Below, piece after piece: positions 1 to 9,287 of a stretch of DNA of 64,000 nt; position 1 is the stretch's first letter; each line of letters opens with the position of its first letter. The translations under genes and the position numbers were made by a program. The DNA comes from Deinococcus aquaticus (lineage in GTDB: Bacteria; Deinococcota; Deinococci; Deinococcales; Deinococcaceae), in NCBI RefSeq assembly GCF_028622095.1, contig NZ_CP115167.1, positions 122,977 to 186,976 on the forward strand, written 5' to 3'. The notes under the pieces are model-generated. The model worked only from the letters and a program-made list of their open reading frames with translations, made no database searches and had not been told where the DNA came from.

Positions 1-436
1 CATACGGAAGGGACGGCGCTGTAACAGTGAAGGCACCCGCATCATCCTGAACGAGGCTGAGTTCGACGCTCGGGGGTGACACGAAGATACGGGGGTACCT
101 CAGATACGGCACGTCCTTCCATTCTTCCCGCTCGATGCGCTCGTCGCCGTGCCGTTCTATCCATTTCCACCGCACCGTGCGATATGCCGTTTCCTTTGAC
201 TCGTCGCGGCGAATTAGATACCGACCTTCAGCATTGAAGCGACTGACTGGTCCGCGTATTACTGGGAGGAGGGTCAGGCCGTGCTCGGCAGGGGTCAGCC
301 CAATTCGCTCCACCGCCGTGAACCGCTCGGCCGTGACCAGCAGCCCAAGCGAAACGGATTCACCCAGCTCGAAGAACCCTAAATGGCGCGCCAAATTGCG
401 GATCCGGCGACCTGTCAGGACAGAGCGGGTCGTCAT
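1..436 (-). CDS. Hypothetical protein, N-terminal 145 residues (runs off left edge)
   Basis: The minus strand is open from an ATG at 436 to the window edge with no stop. It reads MTTRSVLTGRRIRNLARHLG at its start and continues with charged, ordinary-looking sequence. The ATG overlaps the TGA of the upstream KTSC gene (ATGA), so the two are probably translationally coupled. I recognise no domain. The C-terminus is outside the window. Confidence 0.6.
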   Translation of the reverse strand, partial: MTTRSVLTGRRIRNLARHLGFFELGESVSLGLLVTAERFTAVERIGLTPAEHGLTLLPVIRGPVSRFNAEGRYLIRRDESKETAYRTVRWKWIERHGDERIEREEWKDVPYLRYPRIFVSPPSVELSLVQDDAGAFTVTAPSLPY

Positions 437-648
437 GCCATGCCCTTGCGGAAGGCATATCGTCCTTTGATGTGCCGGTCAAAGTACCGGCCATGGGACG
501 GAGCACTCATCAGGCCGGCATGAACTTCAGTGGGCACGCTGTCATAGACGTACACACCCCCGGAGTGAAAGGTAATTTCCAGGGTGTGAGTGGTGACGTC
601 GTATCCGACGCTGCGGAGATTACTGGAGGATACGGAAGTTCGAATCAT
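433..648 (-). CDS. KTSC-domain protein
   Basis: A 71-residue protein. It shows the KTSC pattern: an SSNLRSVGYD opening, then a hydrophobic strand TLEITFHSGGVYVYDSVP, and a GRYFDRHIKGRYAFRKG end. KTSC proteins are small, often phage- or plasmid-borne, and are thought to bind nucleic acid; no reaction is known. I chose the ATG at 648 because AGGAG lies just upstream, while the longer frame to 699 has no ribosome site. Its stop overlaps the next gene's start. Confidence 0.75.
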   Translation of the reverse strand: MIRTSVSSSNLRSVGYDVTTHTLEITFHSGGVYVYDSVPTEVHAGLMSAPSHGRYFDRHIKGRYAFRKGMA

Positions 649-752
649 GGGGCTCCTGTCCCTCGCCGGTGAGATACAGTGACCCCACCGACGAGTCAAT
701 ACAAATAGGGCTTCAACGGTTTCAGCCGCAGGGTGGTCCAGACCCGTGCGGC

Positions 753-920
753 TTACTTTTCGCGGCGGACCCCCTTGAAGGGTTTCCCGTCTACTTTCAC
801 GTCCTTGAATTGGCCGGTCGCGGTATCGCGCTTGGTCCAGTTACCCGTAGTGGGATTCTGGCTCTGGCTGCGGCCGCGAATGGAACCGTTCCGGTGATTG
901 TTACCGGTGTTCTTCGCCAT
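753..920 (-). CDS. Small conserved hypothetical protein (55 aa)
   Basis: The ORF starts MAKNTGNNHRNGSIRGRSQS and ends KPFKGVRREK. It is preceded by a strong AGGAGGTG ribosome site 6 bases before the ATG at 920. The protein is basic and rich in Gly, Asn and Arg. Short proteins of this layout are common in bacterial genomes as uncharacterised ORFs. It faces the KTSC gene from about 100 bases upstream on the same strand and may share its transcript. Confidence 0.65.
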   Translation of the reverse strand: MAKNTGNNHRNGSIRGRSQSQNPTTGNWTKRDTATGQFKDVKVDGKPFKGVRREK

Positions 921-1275
921 GTTGTTCACCTCCTTCTAGTGATCTAGCATATGCCGGCGAACACGTTCTGCCACCAGCAAAACGAGTATACATTGTGAGT
1001 TTGAAATAATGCAACTCATATTCGCCATGATGTACCTCTATGGTGAACGATGTACTACTTCTTGTACCTACCCCACGTGAAGACGCATAACAGACGCATA
1101 TGAGCTCGGAAGGTTCAGAACAGGCGAAGCTACGCCTGACTGCTGATTGCCCAAACCGTGTTGGAGTGCAACTCTGCGGCCAGGAAGGTAAAAGATGTTA
1201 GTCCATGTGTGCTGTGGTCTCGCTCCCCTTGTCCCCAGGCTGCACCTCTGGCAATCCGTGACCTGCCACAGCTGC
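921..1275. other. Intergenic region
   Basis: About 350 bases with no gene I can support. The part from 950 to 1100 is AT-richer than its surroundings and probably carries the promoter of the 55-aa gene. The short frames crossing it have no ribosome site. Confidence 0.4.
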
Positions 1276-2571
1276 TTACGCAGATTTCACGTGGTACACG
1301 TTGTCCATCCAGCCGCATTCACGGAGCTGATGCGTGAGCCACGCGCCTGGCCGCGAGAGGCCGAGCTCCGCTTTGGAGATCAGGGTGCGCTGCAAGGCCG
1401 CGGCGAGTTGCGCGTAGGCTGGGCATCCGCGGAATTCCGCTTCGGTGGCGCGCCACAGCACGCGGTAGTAGTGCTGCTCCCATCCTTCGTCGTCGAGGAG
1501 TTGCACCAGGCGGGCCGCACCTTCCTGCACTGCTTCGCGGCGGTGATGCGGGTGGGTACTGGCGACGCGGCTGAGGCTCCACAGAAGCTCCTGCGGGGTC
1601 TGGGCATCCTTGAAGATAGAAGTGCGGGAATCTACAGTACCCAGGGATTTCTGGTTGTTTTCTGGTAGCGACCACTGTAGTAGGGGGGTGATATTAAACT
1701 CATCCCCTGTCAGGAGGAATGACTCCCGCACTTCGCTCTTCGCCTCTTGCAGGCGCTGCCAGGCGGTGCGGCCCTTTTTGCGGTCGGTGGTCAGGTCGCG
1801 CGGGCAGGGCGGCAGTTCATGGCTGATGACCCTGGCGGTGATGCCTGGGGCGGGGCGGAGCAGGACGGCCACCCACGTGCCGGCGCAGGCCTGCGTGGTG
1901 ACCTTCTGACCCTCCGCGTTGAGGAAGGTCGTCGGAACCCACGTGCCGCCCCGGTACTGGCGCTTACCGCCCGTCTGGGTGGGAAGGGCACCGGAGGTCT
2001 TGTGGATGAGCCCGAGGTCCTGCAGGCGCCGGGTGGCGCGTTCGCACTGGTCACTGGAGAGGCCGGTTACGACGGGGAGCAGGTCCAGCACCGTGAAGAA
2101 GGTGTAGGTGGTCGTGTGTGCGTGTTGCTGCGCCCTGACCTGAATGAGCGCGTATGCGGCCTGTGCCAGGGCGCGGTACACCATCAATGCGTTGTGCCGG
2201 GCGTCACGGCGTTTGACCTGCGCCTCGATGATCGGCCGGGCACGCTCCACGGCCTCGACGGCCCAGGCGGCCGGCGTGCCGGGGCGAGGGTGCCGGATCC
2301 GGTCCATGGCGGCTTCCAGCGAGGCCGGGATGATCTGTTCGCGCGAGCCAGGCAGAGGAGGCGCCGGTCGTGCTGGCCGGGCAGGCGTCGGGAGCAATGG
2401 AGGCTGCTCCGTGCTGCGTAGGGCGCGGCGGAAGGCCTTCTGCCCCTGTTCCTCGAGGGTGTGGGCATTCAGGCGCTTCTGGATGAGTTGCTGCTGGGCG
2501 CGCTGCCTGAGCTCCTGCTCGGTTGTGGTGAACGGCCGCGTGGTGGATGGGGTCGTCGTGTGGGCAATCAT
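1276..2571 (-). CDS. Plasmid-associated hypothetical protein with HTH-like region
   Basis: About 431 residues from the ATG at 2571, which has TTGGAG upstream; the longer frame to 2616 lacks a ribosome site. Residues 1-130 are basic and Gln/Pro-rich. The middle, around LDLLPVVTGLSSDQCERATR followed by LQDLGLIHKTSG, resembles a winged-helix segment. It lies beside the iterons on the same strand as the initiator, so a role in plasmid replication or copy control is plausible but unproven. Confidence 0.6.
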   Translation of the reverse strand: MIAHTTTPSTTRPFTTTEQELRQRAQQQLIQKRLNAHTLEEQGQKAFRRALRSTEQPPLLPTPARPARPAPPLPGSREQIIPASLEAAMDRIRHPRPGTPAAWAVEAVERARPIIEAQVKRRDARHNALMVYRALAQAAYALIQVRAQQHAHTTTYTFFTVLDLLPVVTGLSSDQCERATRRLQDLGLIHKTSGALPTQTGGKRQYRGGTWVPTTFLNAEGQKVTTQACAGTWVAVLLRPAPGITARVISHELPPCPRDLTTDRKKGRTAWQRLQEAKSEVRESFLLTGDEFNITPLLQWSLPENNQKSLGTVDSRTSIFKDAQTPQELLWSLSRVASTHPHHRREAVQEGAARLVQLLDDEGWEQHYYRVLWRATEAEFRGCPAYAQLAAALQRTLISKAELGLSRPGAWLTHQLRECGWMDNVYHVKSA

Positions 2572-2891
2572 GGGACTCCAACAGACAAAACAGGGATGAC
2601 GGTCACCGCTCGCCAAGACATGGCGGAAGGCAGCGACGGGCTGAGGTGAACGCTGAACGGCTCAGATGACCTGTGAACGCACGTGGGGTTGAGTTGTGAA
2701 ACAGTACCTCCGTGAATAACGCGCTCAGCAGGACAGGGGTAACAGGGACGCGGGTATTGAAAGCACTGTAACGCCGCGTTTCAGGCACCTCAGAACCGGT
2801 TGGGAACGACAGAGAACGTCCGGCTCTCAAGGGAACTGGGAAGGCATTCCGCGTCCTGGACGCGGAAATACTCTGTTCTAAATGGCAGGCC
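2572..2891. other. Region between the HTH gene and the iterons
   Basis: There is no gene here. Seen: two GTGAACGC motifs near 2645-2680 and an inverted repeat TTCCGCGTCC/GACGCGGAA near 2849-2868, just before the first iteron. It may form part of the origin together with the iterons. I saw no clear DnaA box. Confidence 0.4.
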
Positions 2892-3134
2892 TTCGGCAGT
2901 CAGGTGTCGGAATAACGACCGTGGTTCGGCAGTCAGGTGTCGGTGGAAACGTCAAGCCACGGCAGTCAGGTGTCGCTTTTACGCCTGCTCTTCGGCAGTC
3001 AGGTGTCGGAAAAACGCCTGCGGGAAGAACCATCGCTGCTTCGGCAGTCAGGTGTCGGGAAAACGACGGCACCCGGGCCTGTCGCTCCCTCTTTGCGGCG
3101 TGTTTACGGCCGCCGTTCGGCAGTCAGGTGTCGG
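2892..3134 (+). repeat. Six iterons (probable plasmid origin)
   Basis: Six copies of TTCGGCAGTCAGGTGTCGG lie at 2892-2910, 2925-2943, 2958-2976, 2991-3009, 3040-3058 and 3116-3134. The third has mismatched ends (CA...C). The first four start exactly 33 bases apart, about three helical turns, so bound initiator would sit on one face of the DNA. The last copy lies inside the 3' end of the initiator gene. Iteron arrays beside a replication gene are the usual binding sites of plasmid initiators. Confidence 0.85.
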
Positions 3135-4534
3135 TTTGTTTTACTGCCCACTGGTTTCTCTTCCCTGGCCAGTTCCGCGATGGAACGCAGGAACGGTTCC
3201 GGCACCCGCAGCTCCACCTGGCTGACCAGCCACGTTTCGAAGAACTCGGGCTTTCCCTGCCGCAGGTCCATGGCGGCCGCGCTACGTATCTCGTACGACC
3301 AGTGGTCGAACAGCCCCAGATGCTTGAGCTGCTCCAGCGCCGCTTCGAACCGCTCGATCGCGCGGTTCTGGTTCTTGTTTTCCCTCAAGCCCAGCACGTC
3401 CTGCATGACGCTGGCGCGCTGGAGTAGTGTTTGCACGGAGATGGAGCGGGTGGTACTGAGGTCTCCGGCGGTTTCCCGTAGCCAGTAGGAGAGTTCCGTG
3501 CCAATCTGCTTGGTCCAGAGGTTGGTCGCAGAGTTCGCGGGGAGTTCCACGAGTCCGCGGAAGATCGGCGCGAAACTACGCGGGAAGTACTGCGCCCAGT
3601 TGCCGAGTACCAGCGTCCAGGAGCTGGGCACGGACTGCCCTTCGATCTTGCGTGAGCGCCCACGGGCCATCACGGCCAGCACCCGCTGCCGGGACCCCTC
3701 GTCGTCTCCTGGCGCCGCGTCCGGGAGGGTCAGCCACAACCGCTCCAGGTGGAACAGGCTCTGCGTGCAGCGCAGCAGGTCCTTGGGGCGCACGCTGCCG
3801 TTCGGGTGGAGCTTGAGGCCCAGCGCGCGGGCCAGTTCGCCGGGCCTGATGGTGATGGGAGTGAACAGATCGTACCGGTCCTGCTCCAGGGCCTTGGCGG
3901 TCAGGAGGCGCCACACGTCGGACGTGCGGGGGTCCAGGGTCTGTAGCTGCTGGCGGAGGGTGTCCGCGCCGGCGTTCTCCTCGTAGTAGTTGAGGGTCAG
4001 GCCGTCCTCGAAGGCCTCGCGGTACTGCAGCGTGGTGTCGTTCCAGCCGTCTGGCCCTCGGGTAGCGCGGTCGATCAGCACGCTGGGTTTGTTGGCCAGT
4101 GTCAACAGGTACGGCTGGGCGGCGGGGGCGGCGCTTGTAGGAGCGGCGGCGGGCGCCACCACGGCCGGGAAGTGCCCAGCGGCGACGCCTGCGCGCAGCA
4201 CCCACTGCCAGATTCTCGCTGGAAGGCGGTAGTGGTGACCCAGCGGAGCGACGAACAGGGTCCGTTCACGCCACAGTTGCTTCTCTGCGCTGTTGCCAGC
4301 CCGCACGCGCGCGCCCCCCAGCAGCGCCGCCACCTCGTCCGGCCCGAGTCGCTGCCCATGATCTTCAACCCACTGCACGGCCGCCCAGCCCTGATACGCC
4401 GCCTTGAGACGCTCGAATTCAGGACCACGGGTAGGCAGAGGGTCAGGCAGTGGTTCAGACGTGGCGTACCGTTCGGACAACTCCACCACGAAGCGGGCCA
4501 TCTCCTCAGCGGTGGGTATTTTCTGCCTGGGCAC
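3104..4534 (-). CDS. Putative plasmid replication initiator protein
   Basis: A 476-residue protein ending among the iterons; its last residues (NRHLTAERRP) are encoded by the sixth iteron. Residues 150-450 show alternating helical and strand segments like DNA-binding initiators, including FTPITIRPGELARALGL and a basic tract near VMARGRSRKIEG. The assignment rests on the iteron context and on the general look of Deinococcus plasmid initiators; no catalytic motif is expected. The start is uncertain: GTG at 4534 has no good ribosome site, and an in-frame ATG follows at codon 12. Confidence 0.65.
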   Translation of the reverse strand: MPRQKIPTAEEMARFVVELSERYATSEPLPDPLPTRGPEFERLKAAYQGWAAVQWVEDHGQRLGPDEVAALLGGARVRAGNSAEKQLWRERTLFVAPLGHHYRLPARIWQWVLRAGVAAGHFPAVVAPAAAPTSAAPAAQPYLLTLANKPSVLIDRATRGPDGWNDTTLQYREAFEDGLTLNYYEENAGADTLRQQLQTLDPRTSDVWRLLTAKALEQDRYDLFTPITIRPGELARALGLKLHPNGSVRPKDLLRCTQSLFHLERLWLTLPDAAPGDDEGSRQRVLAVMARGRSRKIEGQSVPSSWTLVLGNWAQYFPRSFAPIFRGLVELPANSATNLWTKQIGTELSYWLRETAGDLSTTRSISVQTLLQRASVMQDVLGLRENKNQNRAIERFEAALEQLKHLGLFDHWSYEIRSAAAMDLRQGKPEFFETWLVSQVELRVPEPFLRSIAELAREEKPVGSKTNRHLTAERRP

Positions 4535-4864
4535 GAAGGCATTTTAGACGGTTGAAGCGCTGAGCGTTCCGGCGCAGACGGCTATTGAGCGCGGCGTGAG
4601 TTTAGGCTTGTCATGGATCTACGCTGTCATCTCCGTAGGATAGAACTCGTTCTGCCCGCTGATCAAACCGATAAGCGTATTTACGACGTCCCACACGGAC
4701 TCAAACCAATTATGCCTAATTTGTTGCTAGGGCTGCACGCAATCCCAGAGCGGAAAAATAATGCTTCTTATACAGTCGGGATTTTGGACGTTTATCTAGA
4801 ATCGTTGTTTCATCAGAGCAAACATATGCTGCACAGATTATCCGCGTAGCAACACCGTTGTGCG
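4535..4864. other. AT-rich intergenic region upstream of the initiator
   Basis: About 330 bases, AT-richer than both neighbours. A 78-codon plus-strand frame (4613-4849) crosses it, but it lacks a ribosome site and its codon use is unlike the surrounding genes, so I do not call it. The initiator promoter and the right-hand end of the transposition operon should lie here. Confidence 0.4.
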
Positions 4865-5548
4865 TCATTCAAGGCTCACCATGTCATTTTTCAGGATCTC
4901 GAAATCCAAAGCTTCGAGGTGGCTCTGGTGTTCGGCAATTATAGCTTCCAGGCGGACGGCTTTTCGGGCGAGAGACTCTTGTGGTGAACTCCAGTAATGC
5001 CAGTAGCGACGCTGCGCTCCAGGCGAAGGCACAAGCTCGTCGTCCGGATAAACTTGGTCGAGTGGCCAAGCTCCTGACACCCAGCCCGTCGCTTCGAACT
5101 TCTGACGTCGGCGCACCAGGTACCACTCCTGTTCTTCCAGATAGACCACGTACTCTGCCAGCGCTTTGTGCTGGGTGTCTCTGGACAGGTATTTCTCTTT
5201 TCGGTCATTGATGGCCCGGGGAGTAAAACTACGTGGGAGTGCCCACCTGTTGAATGTCGAGAAGTCGGGGGTGAGCTCGGACTTGACGTCCCTCTCCTGG
5301 GCCGCGGCCAACAAGCGTCTCGCTTCCGGGTTACTGGTGAAAATGGAGCGGTGCATGCGCGCGTCCGGGTTGATTTGCCGGACTGTGGCAAGGACAGTGG
5401 AAACCCGAAGGTCTCGCTTCATTGAGGGGAGTTGCGCCTGTTGTTCCGCGAGCAGGGCCAGCGCCTGTCTGATCAGGCGCAGATTCTCCTGCGGAGAATG
5501 TCTGCGCGAGACAGGTGCATCAGCCCTGCTTGTTGGCGAAGCAGTCAT
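4865..5548 (-). CDS. tnpC: TnpC-like third protein of a Tn554-like trio
   Basis: A 227-residue, highly charged, helical protein with no tyrosine-recombinase motifs. It is the last gene of a tightly overlapping trio (ATGA with the gene before). In Tn554 the third gene encodes a small coiled-coil protein that modulates transposition; this one is longer (Tn554 TnpC is about 125 aa). The C-terminal half has helical stretches such as LARKAVRLEAIIAEHQSHLE. The assignment is by position and shape. Confidence 0.6.
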   Translation of the reverse strand: MTASPTSRADAPVSRRHSPQENLRLIRQALALLAEQQAQLPSMKRDLRVSTVLATVRQINPDARMHRSIFTSNPEARRLLAAAQERDVKSELTPDFSTFNRWALPRSFTPRAINDRKEKYLSRDTQHKALAEYVVYLEEQEWYLVRRRQKFEATGWVSGAWPLDQVYPDDELVPSPGAQRRYWHYWSSPQESLARKAVRLEAIIAEHQSHLEALDFEILKNDMVSLE

Positions 5549-7662
5549 AAATCTGCTGACCTTTTAGCCTGGAGTGCTTCCCAGAGAGTCAGGTGCCGAC
5601 CCCTGGGCTGGAGGTGGTGCGTGGTGCCGATCGTCTGCCCAAACGTGTACGTCAGGGTGGTGCCCTGATAGTGGTGGCCAAGTTCCGCTTGAATGACTGG
5701 AAGTGGCGTTTCTTTCTCCAATCTGGCAAGAGCGTTGGCATACCGAAGGTCATGGCTGGCAAAAAAGTCTTCCATTCCGTGCACTTCGAGACCCGCTGAG
5801 GTATGACGTGCAAAGCCGCGTAGGCTGTTTTGGCGAAGGCAAGTATCGCCAGTTGAGAACAGGTATTTCCCGCCTTGATACCCCATTGCATCCGCCTTAT
5901 ATGGTTTGAGTACCGGCCATCCGGGCCATCGCTCCTCGTGCAGTGTCATGAGACGGATGACATGCGAGTGGAGTCTATCCGGTATCTGATGAATCTTTGC
6001 TTTTCCAGGGGCGCGTTTCCCGTTCTTCGGCAACACTTGGAAGGAGATGCGCCCTTCACTTCTGTGTGAATAGTTCTTGTCGACTCGCATCTGCTGGATT
6101 TCGTGGATCCGCATTGCGTTTGCGAAAGCCAGCATGAAGAAGAGCGTGCCGTAGGCGACTCCCAGAGTGAGCGCGCTCCAATCAAGCAGGATGCGTGGCC
6201 GTCGACCTGCCGCACGCGCACAGGTGTAATGCAGCTGACAGCGAATATTCAGGCCTTGCTTTGGCTTCATAACTCCATACGTTGCATCGACAAAGTCATG
6301 CATTCGGTGACCAGCCTCTAGGAATCGTTCCCGACACGCTGCGTCATACCAGGCGTCGTGCAAATCAGCGAAAAAAGGTTGCTCCAGGGGTGTGCCGCTC
6401 GCGTCACAAGCTCCCACGTATTCGGTGAGCACATCATCGAGAAGAGTTTTCCGAACGGGTAGGGCAATGCCTGCAGCCCTCGCCTCCTCATCCAGTTGAC
6501 GGACGGTGGCTATTCGAAACGAAAGAGTGGCTGAGCAATCGGGCAGAATGACGTCGTACCGCAGAGGCTGGTGCGCCCCCTCAGAAAACCGCGAGTGCGC
6601 TTCTCTCGCCGCAGCGTGCAGAGCCTGAAATGCAGCGGCGCGGCTTTCATTCACGGTCAACAGGGGGAGGATGTTGGGCATCAGAGCGTCTAGCCTGCGC
6701 TGGCGGCGCTCTCTTTGCTCCTCGCGGGCTTGACGGAGCAGGTCATCTATGTCCAGCGTCAACGAGACGGGCGGGAGCAACCACGGAGCAAGCCGGGCCT
6801 CCAGTTGAGGCTCATTTTCAATCAACCTGCCTTGAGCGCCCGCAGCCACGAGGTACAATTTGAGGTTCTGTACCCGTGTTGCGGCCATGGAACAGCTGAC
6901 GTTCTCATTTCCGCCCTGGGTGTAATTGATCAAAAAGTGGCGGACAGTGTGTTCCGTCAGCAGGGGTGCCTCAGGGCTACGAAGAAGGTGGGCCAAGCTG
7001 GCGACAGTGTCCGCGATCGTCTTTGGCGCGTTACGTTCCTCACCATGCGCGTTCCTTTCACCCATCATGGCTGCGGCGATGCAGCCACAGGTGGCAGCCA
7101 GCCATGGATCACGCTGACCCCTCAGCCAATAGGCCAAATCCCTGAACCGGGGGTTCATGCCTTGTTCTGATTCCGAGCGGGTCACCAAGAGGGAAAGGAC
7201 GGCCTCGGGCAAGTGCGTCAGATTCGCCCAACCCAGGGTTTCGAGGTAGCGGTCTGGCAGGAGCATTTGCGCCACTGGTAGGAGATCTGCCGGTGCAATG
7301 CCACCCTGCAGGGCACGGTCAAGCGCACAACCTACCCGGACGCTCTGATTCCGGTCCCACGGGTTCATCCAGTCGCCGCTGAGATCGAGATCGGCAAAAT
7401 GTTCTGTCCGGCCCTGCGCCTCCCAGGCCCGGCTCCACACTTTCCTCAACCTCCGCACCTGAACGCGCCGCTTGTACCACTGGCTAGGGTCACTGTCCAG
7501 AACATAGGTGACCAGAGCGGCAGCCCAGGGTTCGTCGGCGATCACCATCTCATGCAGAGGGGATAGGAGTTCGGACGGTGGGACGGGGACTCCTGGTGCT
7601 GTCCAGGCGGCCACGCGGGAACCCAGCAGTGGGTCGAGGCGAGAGACCAAGTCGGGAATCAC
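5545..7662 (-). CDS. tnpB: TnpB-like large tyrosine recombinase of the trio
   Basis: A 705-residue protein (Tn554 TnpB is about 630). The catalytic domain is in the last 250 residues: Arg in FANAMRIHEIQQM, His-x-x-Arg in SHDLRYANAL, a His-containing LGHHYQGTT block and the nucleophilic Tyr in LTYTFGQT. The N-terminal 400 residues should bind DNA. It starts at a GTG overlapping the previous stop (GTGA) and ends overlapping the next start, so all three are one operon. Confidence 0.8.
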   Translation of the reverse strand: MIPDLVSRLDPLLGSRVAAWTAPGVPVPPSELLSPLHEMVIADEPWAAALVTYVLDSDPSQWYKRRVQVRRLRKVWSRAWEAQGRTEHFADLDLSGDWMNPWDRNQSVRVGCALDRALQGGIAPADLLPVAQMLLPDRYLETLGWANLTHLPEAVLSLLVTRSESEQGMNPRFRDLAYWLRGQRDPWLAATCGCIAAAMMGERNAHGEERNAPKTIADTVASLAHLLRSPEAPLLTEHTVRHFLINYTQGGNENVSCSMAATRVQNLKLYLVAAGAQGRLIENEPQLEARLAPWLLPPVSLTLDIDDLLRQAREEQRERRQRRLDALMPNILPLLTVNESRAAAFQALHAAAREAHSRFSEGAHQPLRYDVILPDCSATLSFRIATVRQLDEEARAAGIALPVRKTLLDDVLTEYVGACDASGTPLEQPFFADLHDAWYDAACRERFLEAGHRMHDFVDATYGVMKPKQGLNIRCQLHYTCARAAGRRPRILLDWSALTLGVAYGTLFFMLAFANAMRIHEIQQMRVDKNYSHRSEGRISFQVLPKNGKRAPGKAKIHQIPDRLHSHVIRLMTLHEERWPGWPVLKPYKADAMGYQGGKYLFSTGDTCLRQNSLRGFARHTSAGLEVHGMEDFFASHDLRYANALARLEKETPLPVIQAELGHHYQGTTLTYTFGQTIGTTHHLQPRGRHLTLWEALQAKRSADL

Positions 7663-9023
7663 GCGAAGCTCACGGGCGGGGGGAGCGTTCCGTCAGCCTG
7701 CAGTTGATCAAGGAGGCCGTTCATCGTCACTGCCGGGGCAGCTTTGCCTTCCAGGGCTCGCGTCCACGCCTGCATGAGGAACGTCACGGCGCCGCGGTGG
7801 TCGTAATGCTGTAGGGAGCGCCAGGACCGCCAGCCCATGTCCTGAACGTACGCACGCAGCGCCTCCACGGAACGGAATTCCTCCTGACCGTGGGCGGCCC
7901 AGATTCGGTCGAGATCGGCGTTGATCACCCAGTGCCGGATGTGATGCGGGGAGATGAGCAGCTGACCGCACGCCGTGCCCCGGGCGCTGGGCCGACGCAG
8001 TCTGGACCACGCGGCCTTCTGGAACGCATCGGGGTTATGGGCGGTTTTGCGGTGCGTCAGGAAGACTGGCACGGTCGCGGGATCGATCTGCTGGGCACGC
8101 AGGTACTCCAGGTAGCGCTCTGGCGTCCACTGTCGCCGCCCGAGCCAACTGGTGAAACCACCGTGATGCTCATCATAGGTAGGCCGTTCGCGCTGCAGGT
8201 AGGTGAGCAGAGCCCGCTTCGCTTCGCTGCTGAGGACCACCGGCTTTCGTGGGACGAGGCCCTGGCCTTTGGTGTGAAGGCGCAGATCGATATGCCCATC
8301 CGCTGAGGCCAGACTCGCCCACGTCATGCCGCACACTTCGGCCACGCGCGCGCCGCTGCACAGCAGAAGTTCGAGAACTGCCAGGTCACGCGACTGCCAT
8401 CCGCCTGCGCGGGCCGCCTGGCGGAGAAGCCCCGGTAACCCCGGATTGTCCAGGATGCCCTGTGGAGTGACCCCTTCGTTCTGAATCCGGTAGTACCCGA
8501 CTGGCGTGCGTGACTGGGTGCCGTCGTACAGGACGCCCTGACGCAGAACGCTCTGGTGCTGCCGCAACTGCCGCGTGGCGCAGCGGACCGTGTCCAACGG
8601 ATGATCTATGCGGAGCTTCAGGGAGATCAATGCGTCGAACGCCACCCTGAACTGATACAGCACCGTGATGACGGTCGACGCCGGACTGGCCGGTTTCGGC
8701 TGGCAGACGAGTTGGGTAGTTTGGACGCTAGCTTTGATGTGGACGCCGTAGTGGGTTCGGAAGAGCTGCTCAAGAGCCTGCCGGACGGCGCTGCTGGGTG
8801 CGGACCAGGCGAGGTCCCAGGCGCCTCCCACTCGGTTGACGCGGTGAAGGAGGCGGGTGCACTGCTTGGCCAACCTGCCGTTATGCTTCTTGGCCAGGTA
8901 CGTCGTGACGCGGCTGAGGATTCGCAGGAAGCGATTGCCCTCATAGACGGCGTAGAGCTCGCCTTTGGTCCGGATGATGAGGTGGCTCGCTTGGTCTGGC
9001 CGACGCAGTTGGGCTACGGACAT
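7659..9023 (-). CDS. tnpA: TnpA-like tyrosine recombinase of the trio
   Basis: About 454 residues. It has the full integrase signature: Arg near 226 in LLLCSGARVAEV, Lys in LRLHTKGQG, His-His-Ile-Arg near 360-363 (SPHHIRHW) and Tyr near 407 in SLQHYDHRG. It is the first gene of the trio. I prefer the ATG at 9023, which has GGGGGA upstream, over the ATG at 9050, which has no ribosome site. In Tn554-type elements TnpA and TnpB together carry out site-specific strand exchange. Confidence 0.8.
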   Translation of the reverse strand: MSVAQLRRPDQASHLIIRTKGELYAVYEGNRFLRILSRVTTYLAKKHNGRLAKQCTRLLHRVNRVGGAWDLAWSAPSSAVRQALEQLFRTHYGVHIKASVQTTQLVCQPKPASPASTVITVLYQFRVAFDALISLKLRIDHPLDTVRCATRQLRQHQSVLRQGVLYDGTQSRTPVGYYRIQNEGVTPQGILDNPGLPGLLRQAARAGGWQSRDLAVLELLLCSGARVAEVCGMTWASLASADGHIDLRLHTKGQGLVPRKPVVLSSEAKRALLTYLQRERPTYDEHHGGFTSWLGRRQWTPERYLEYLRAQQIDPATVPVFLTHRKTAHNPDAFQKAAWSRLRRPSARGTACGQLLISPHHIRHWVINADLDRIWAAHGQEEFRSVEALRAYVQDMGWRSWRSLQHYDHRGAVTFLMQAWTRALEGKAAPAVTMNGLLDQLQADGTLPPPVSFA

Positions 9024-9287
9024 GGTTCCCCCGATTTGACGTGGCGTCATCGCTTAGAGCGGGTGCGTCCGGGTGGAGCAGTCGAAGGGAAGGCACCTAC
9101 TGGCGATTCTGTTCATTCGCGGGCAGATTCCGCTCCTGGCAAGGAGGGACGCAAGTTGGACGGGCCTCCATTGTAGTGCGCGGGCGAGCGGCACAGCAAG
9201 GCCGAAGGGTCGCCGCACACTGGTTGTCTCGTTGTTCTGCATTTCAACAATTATGCTTAATAGACATATTTATTGATGTGAACTCAT

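Noticed and set aside
2878..3072. Minus-strand frame with a repeated TPDCRR protein motif
   Set aside because: The repeat is only the translation of the iterons; no ribosome site and no coding character.
2892..3134. Possible CRISPR array
   Set aside because: Repeats are 19 bases with spacers of about 14 in the first four and irregular later; they match iterons next to an initiator gene.
4613..4849. 78-codon plus-strand frame upstream of the initiator
   Set aside because: AT-rich, poor codon use, no ribosome site; more likely promoter DNA.
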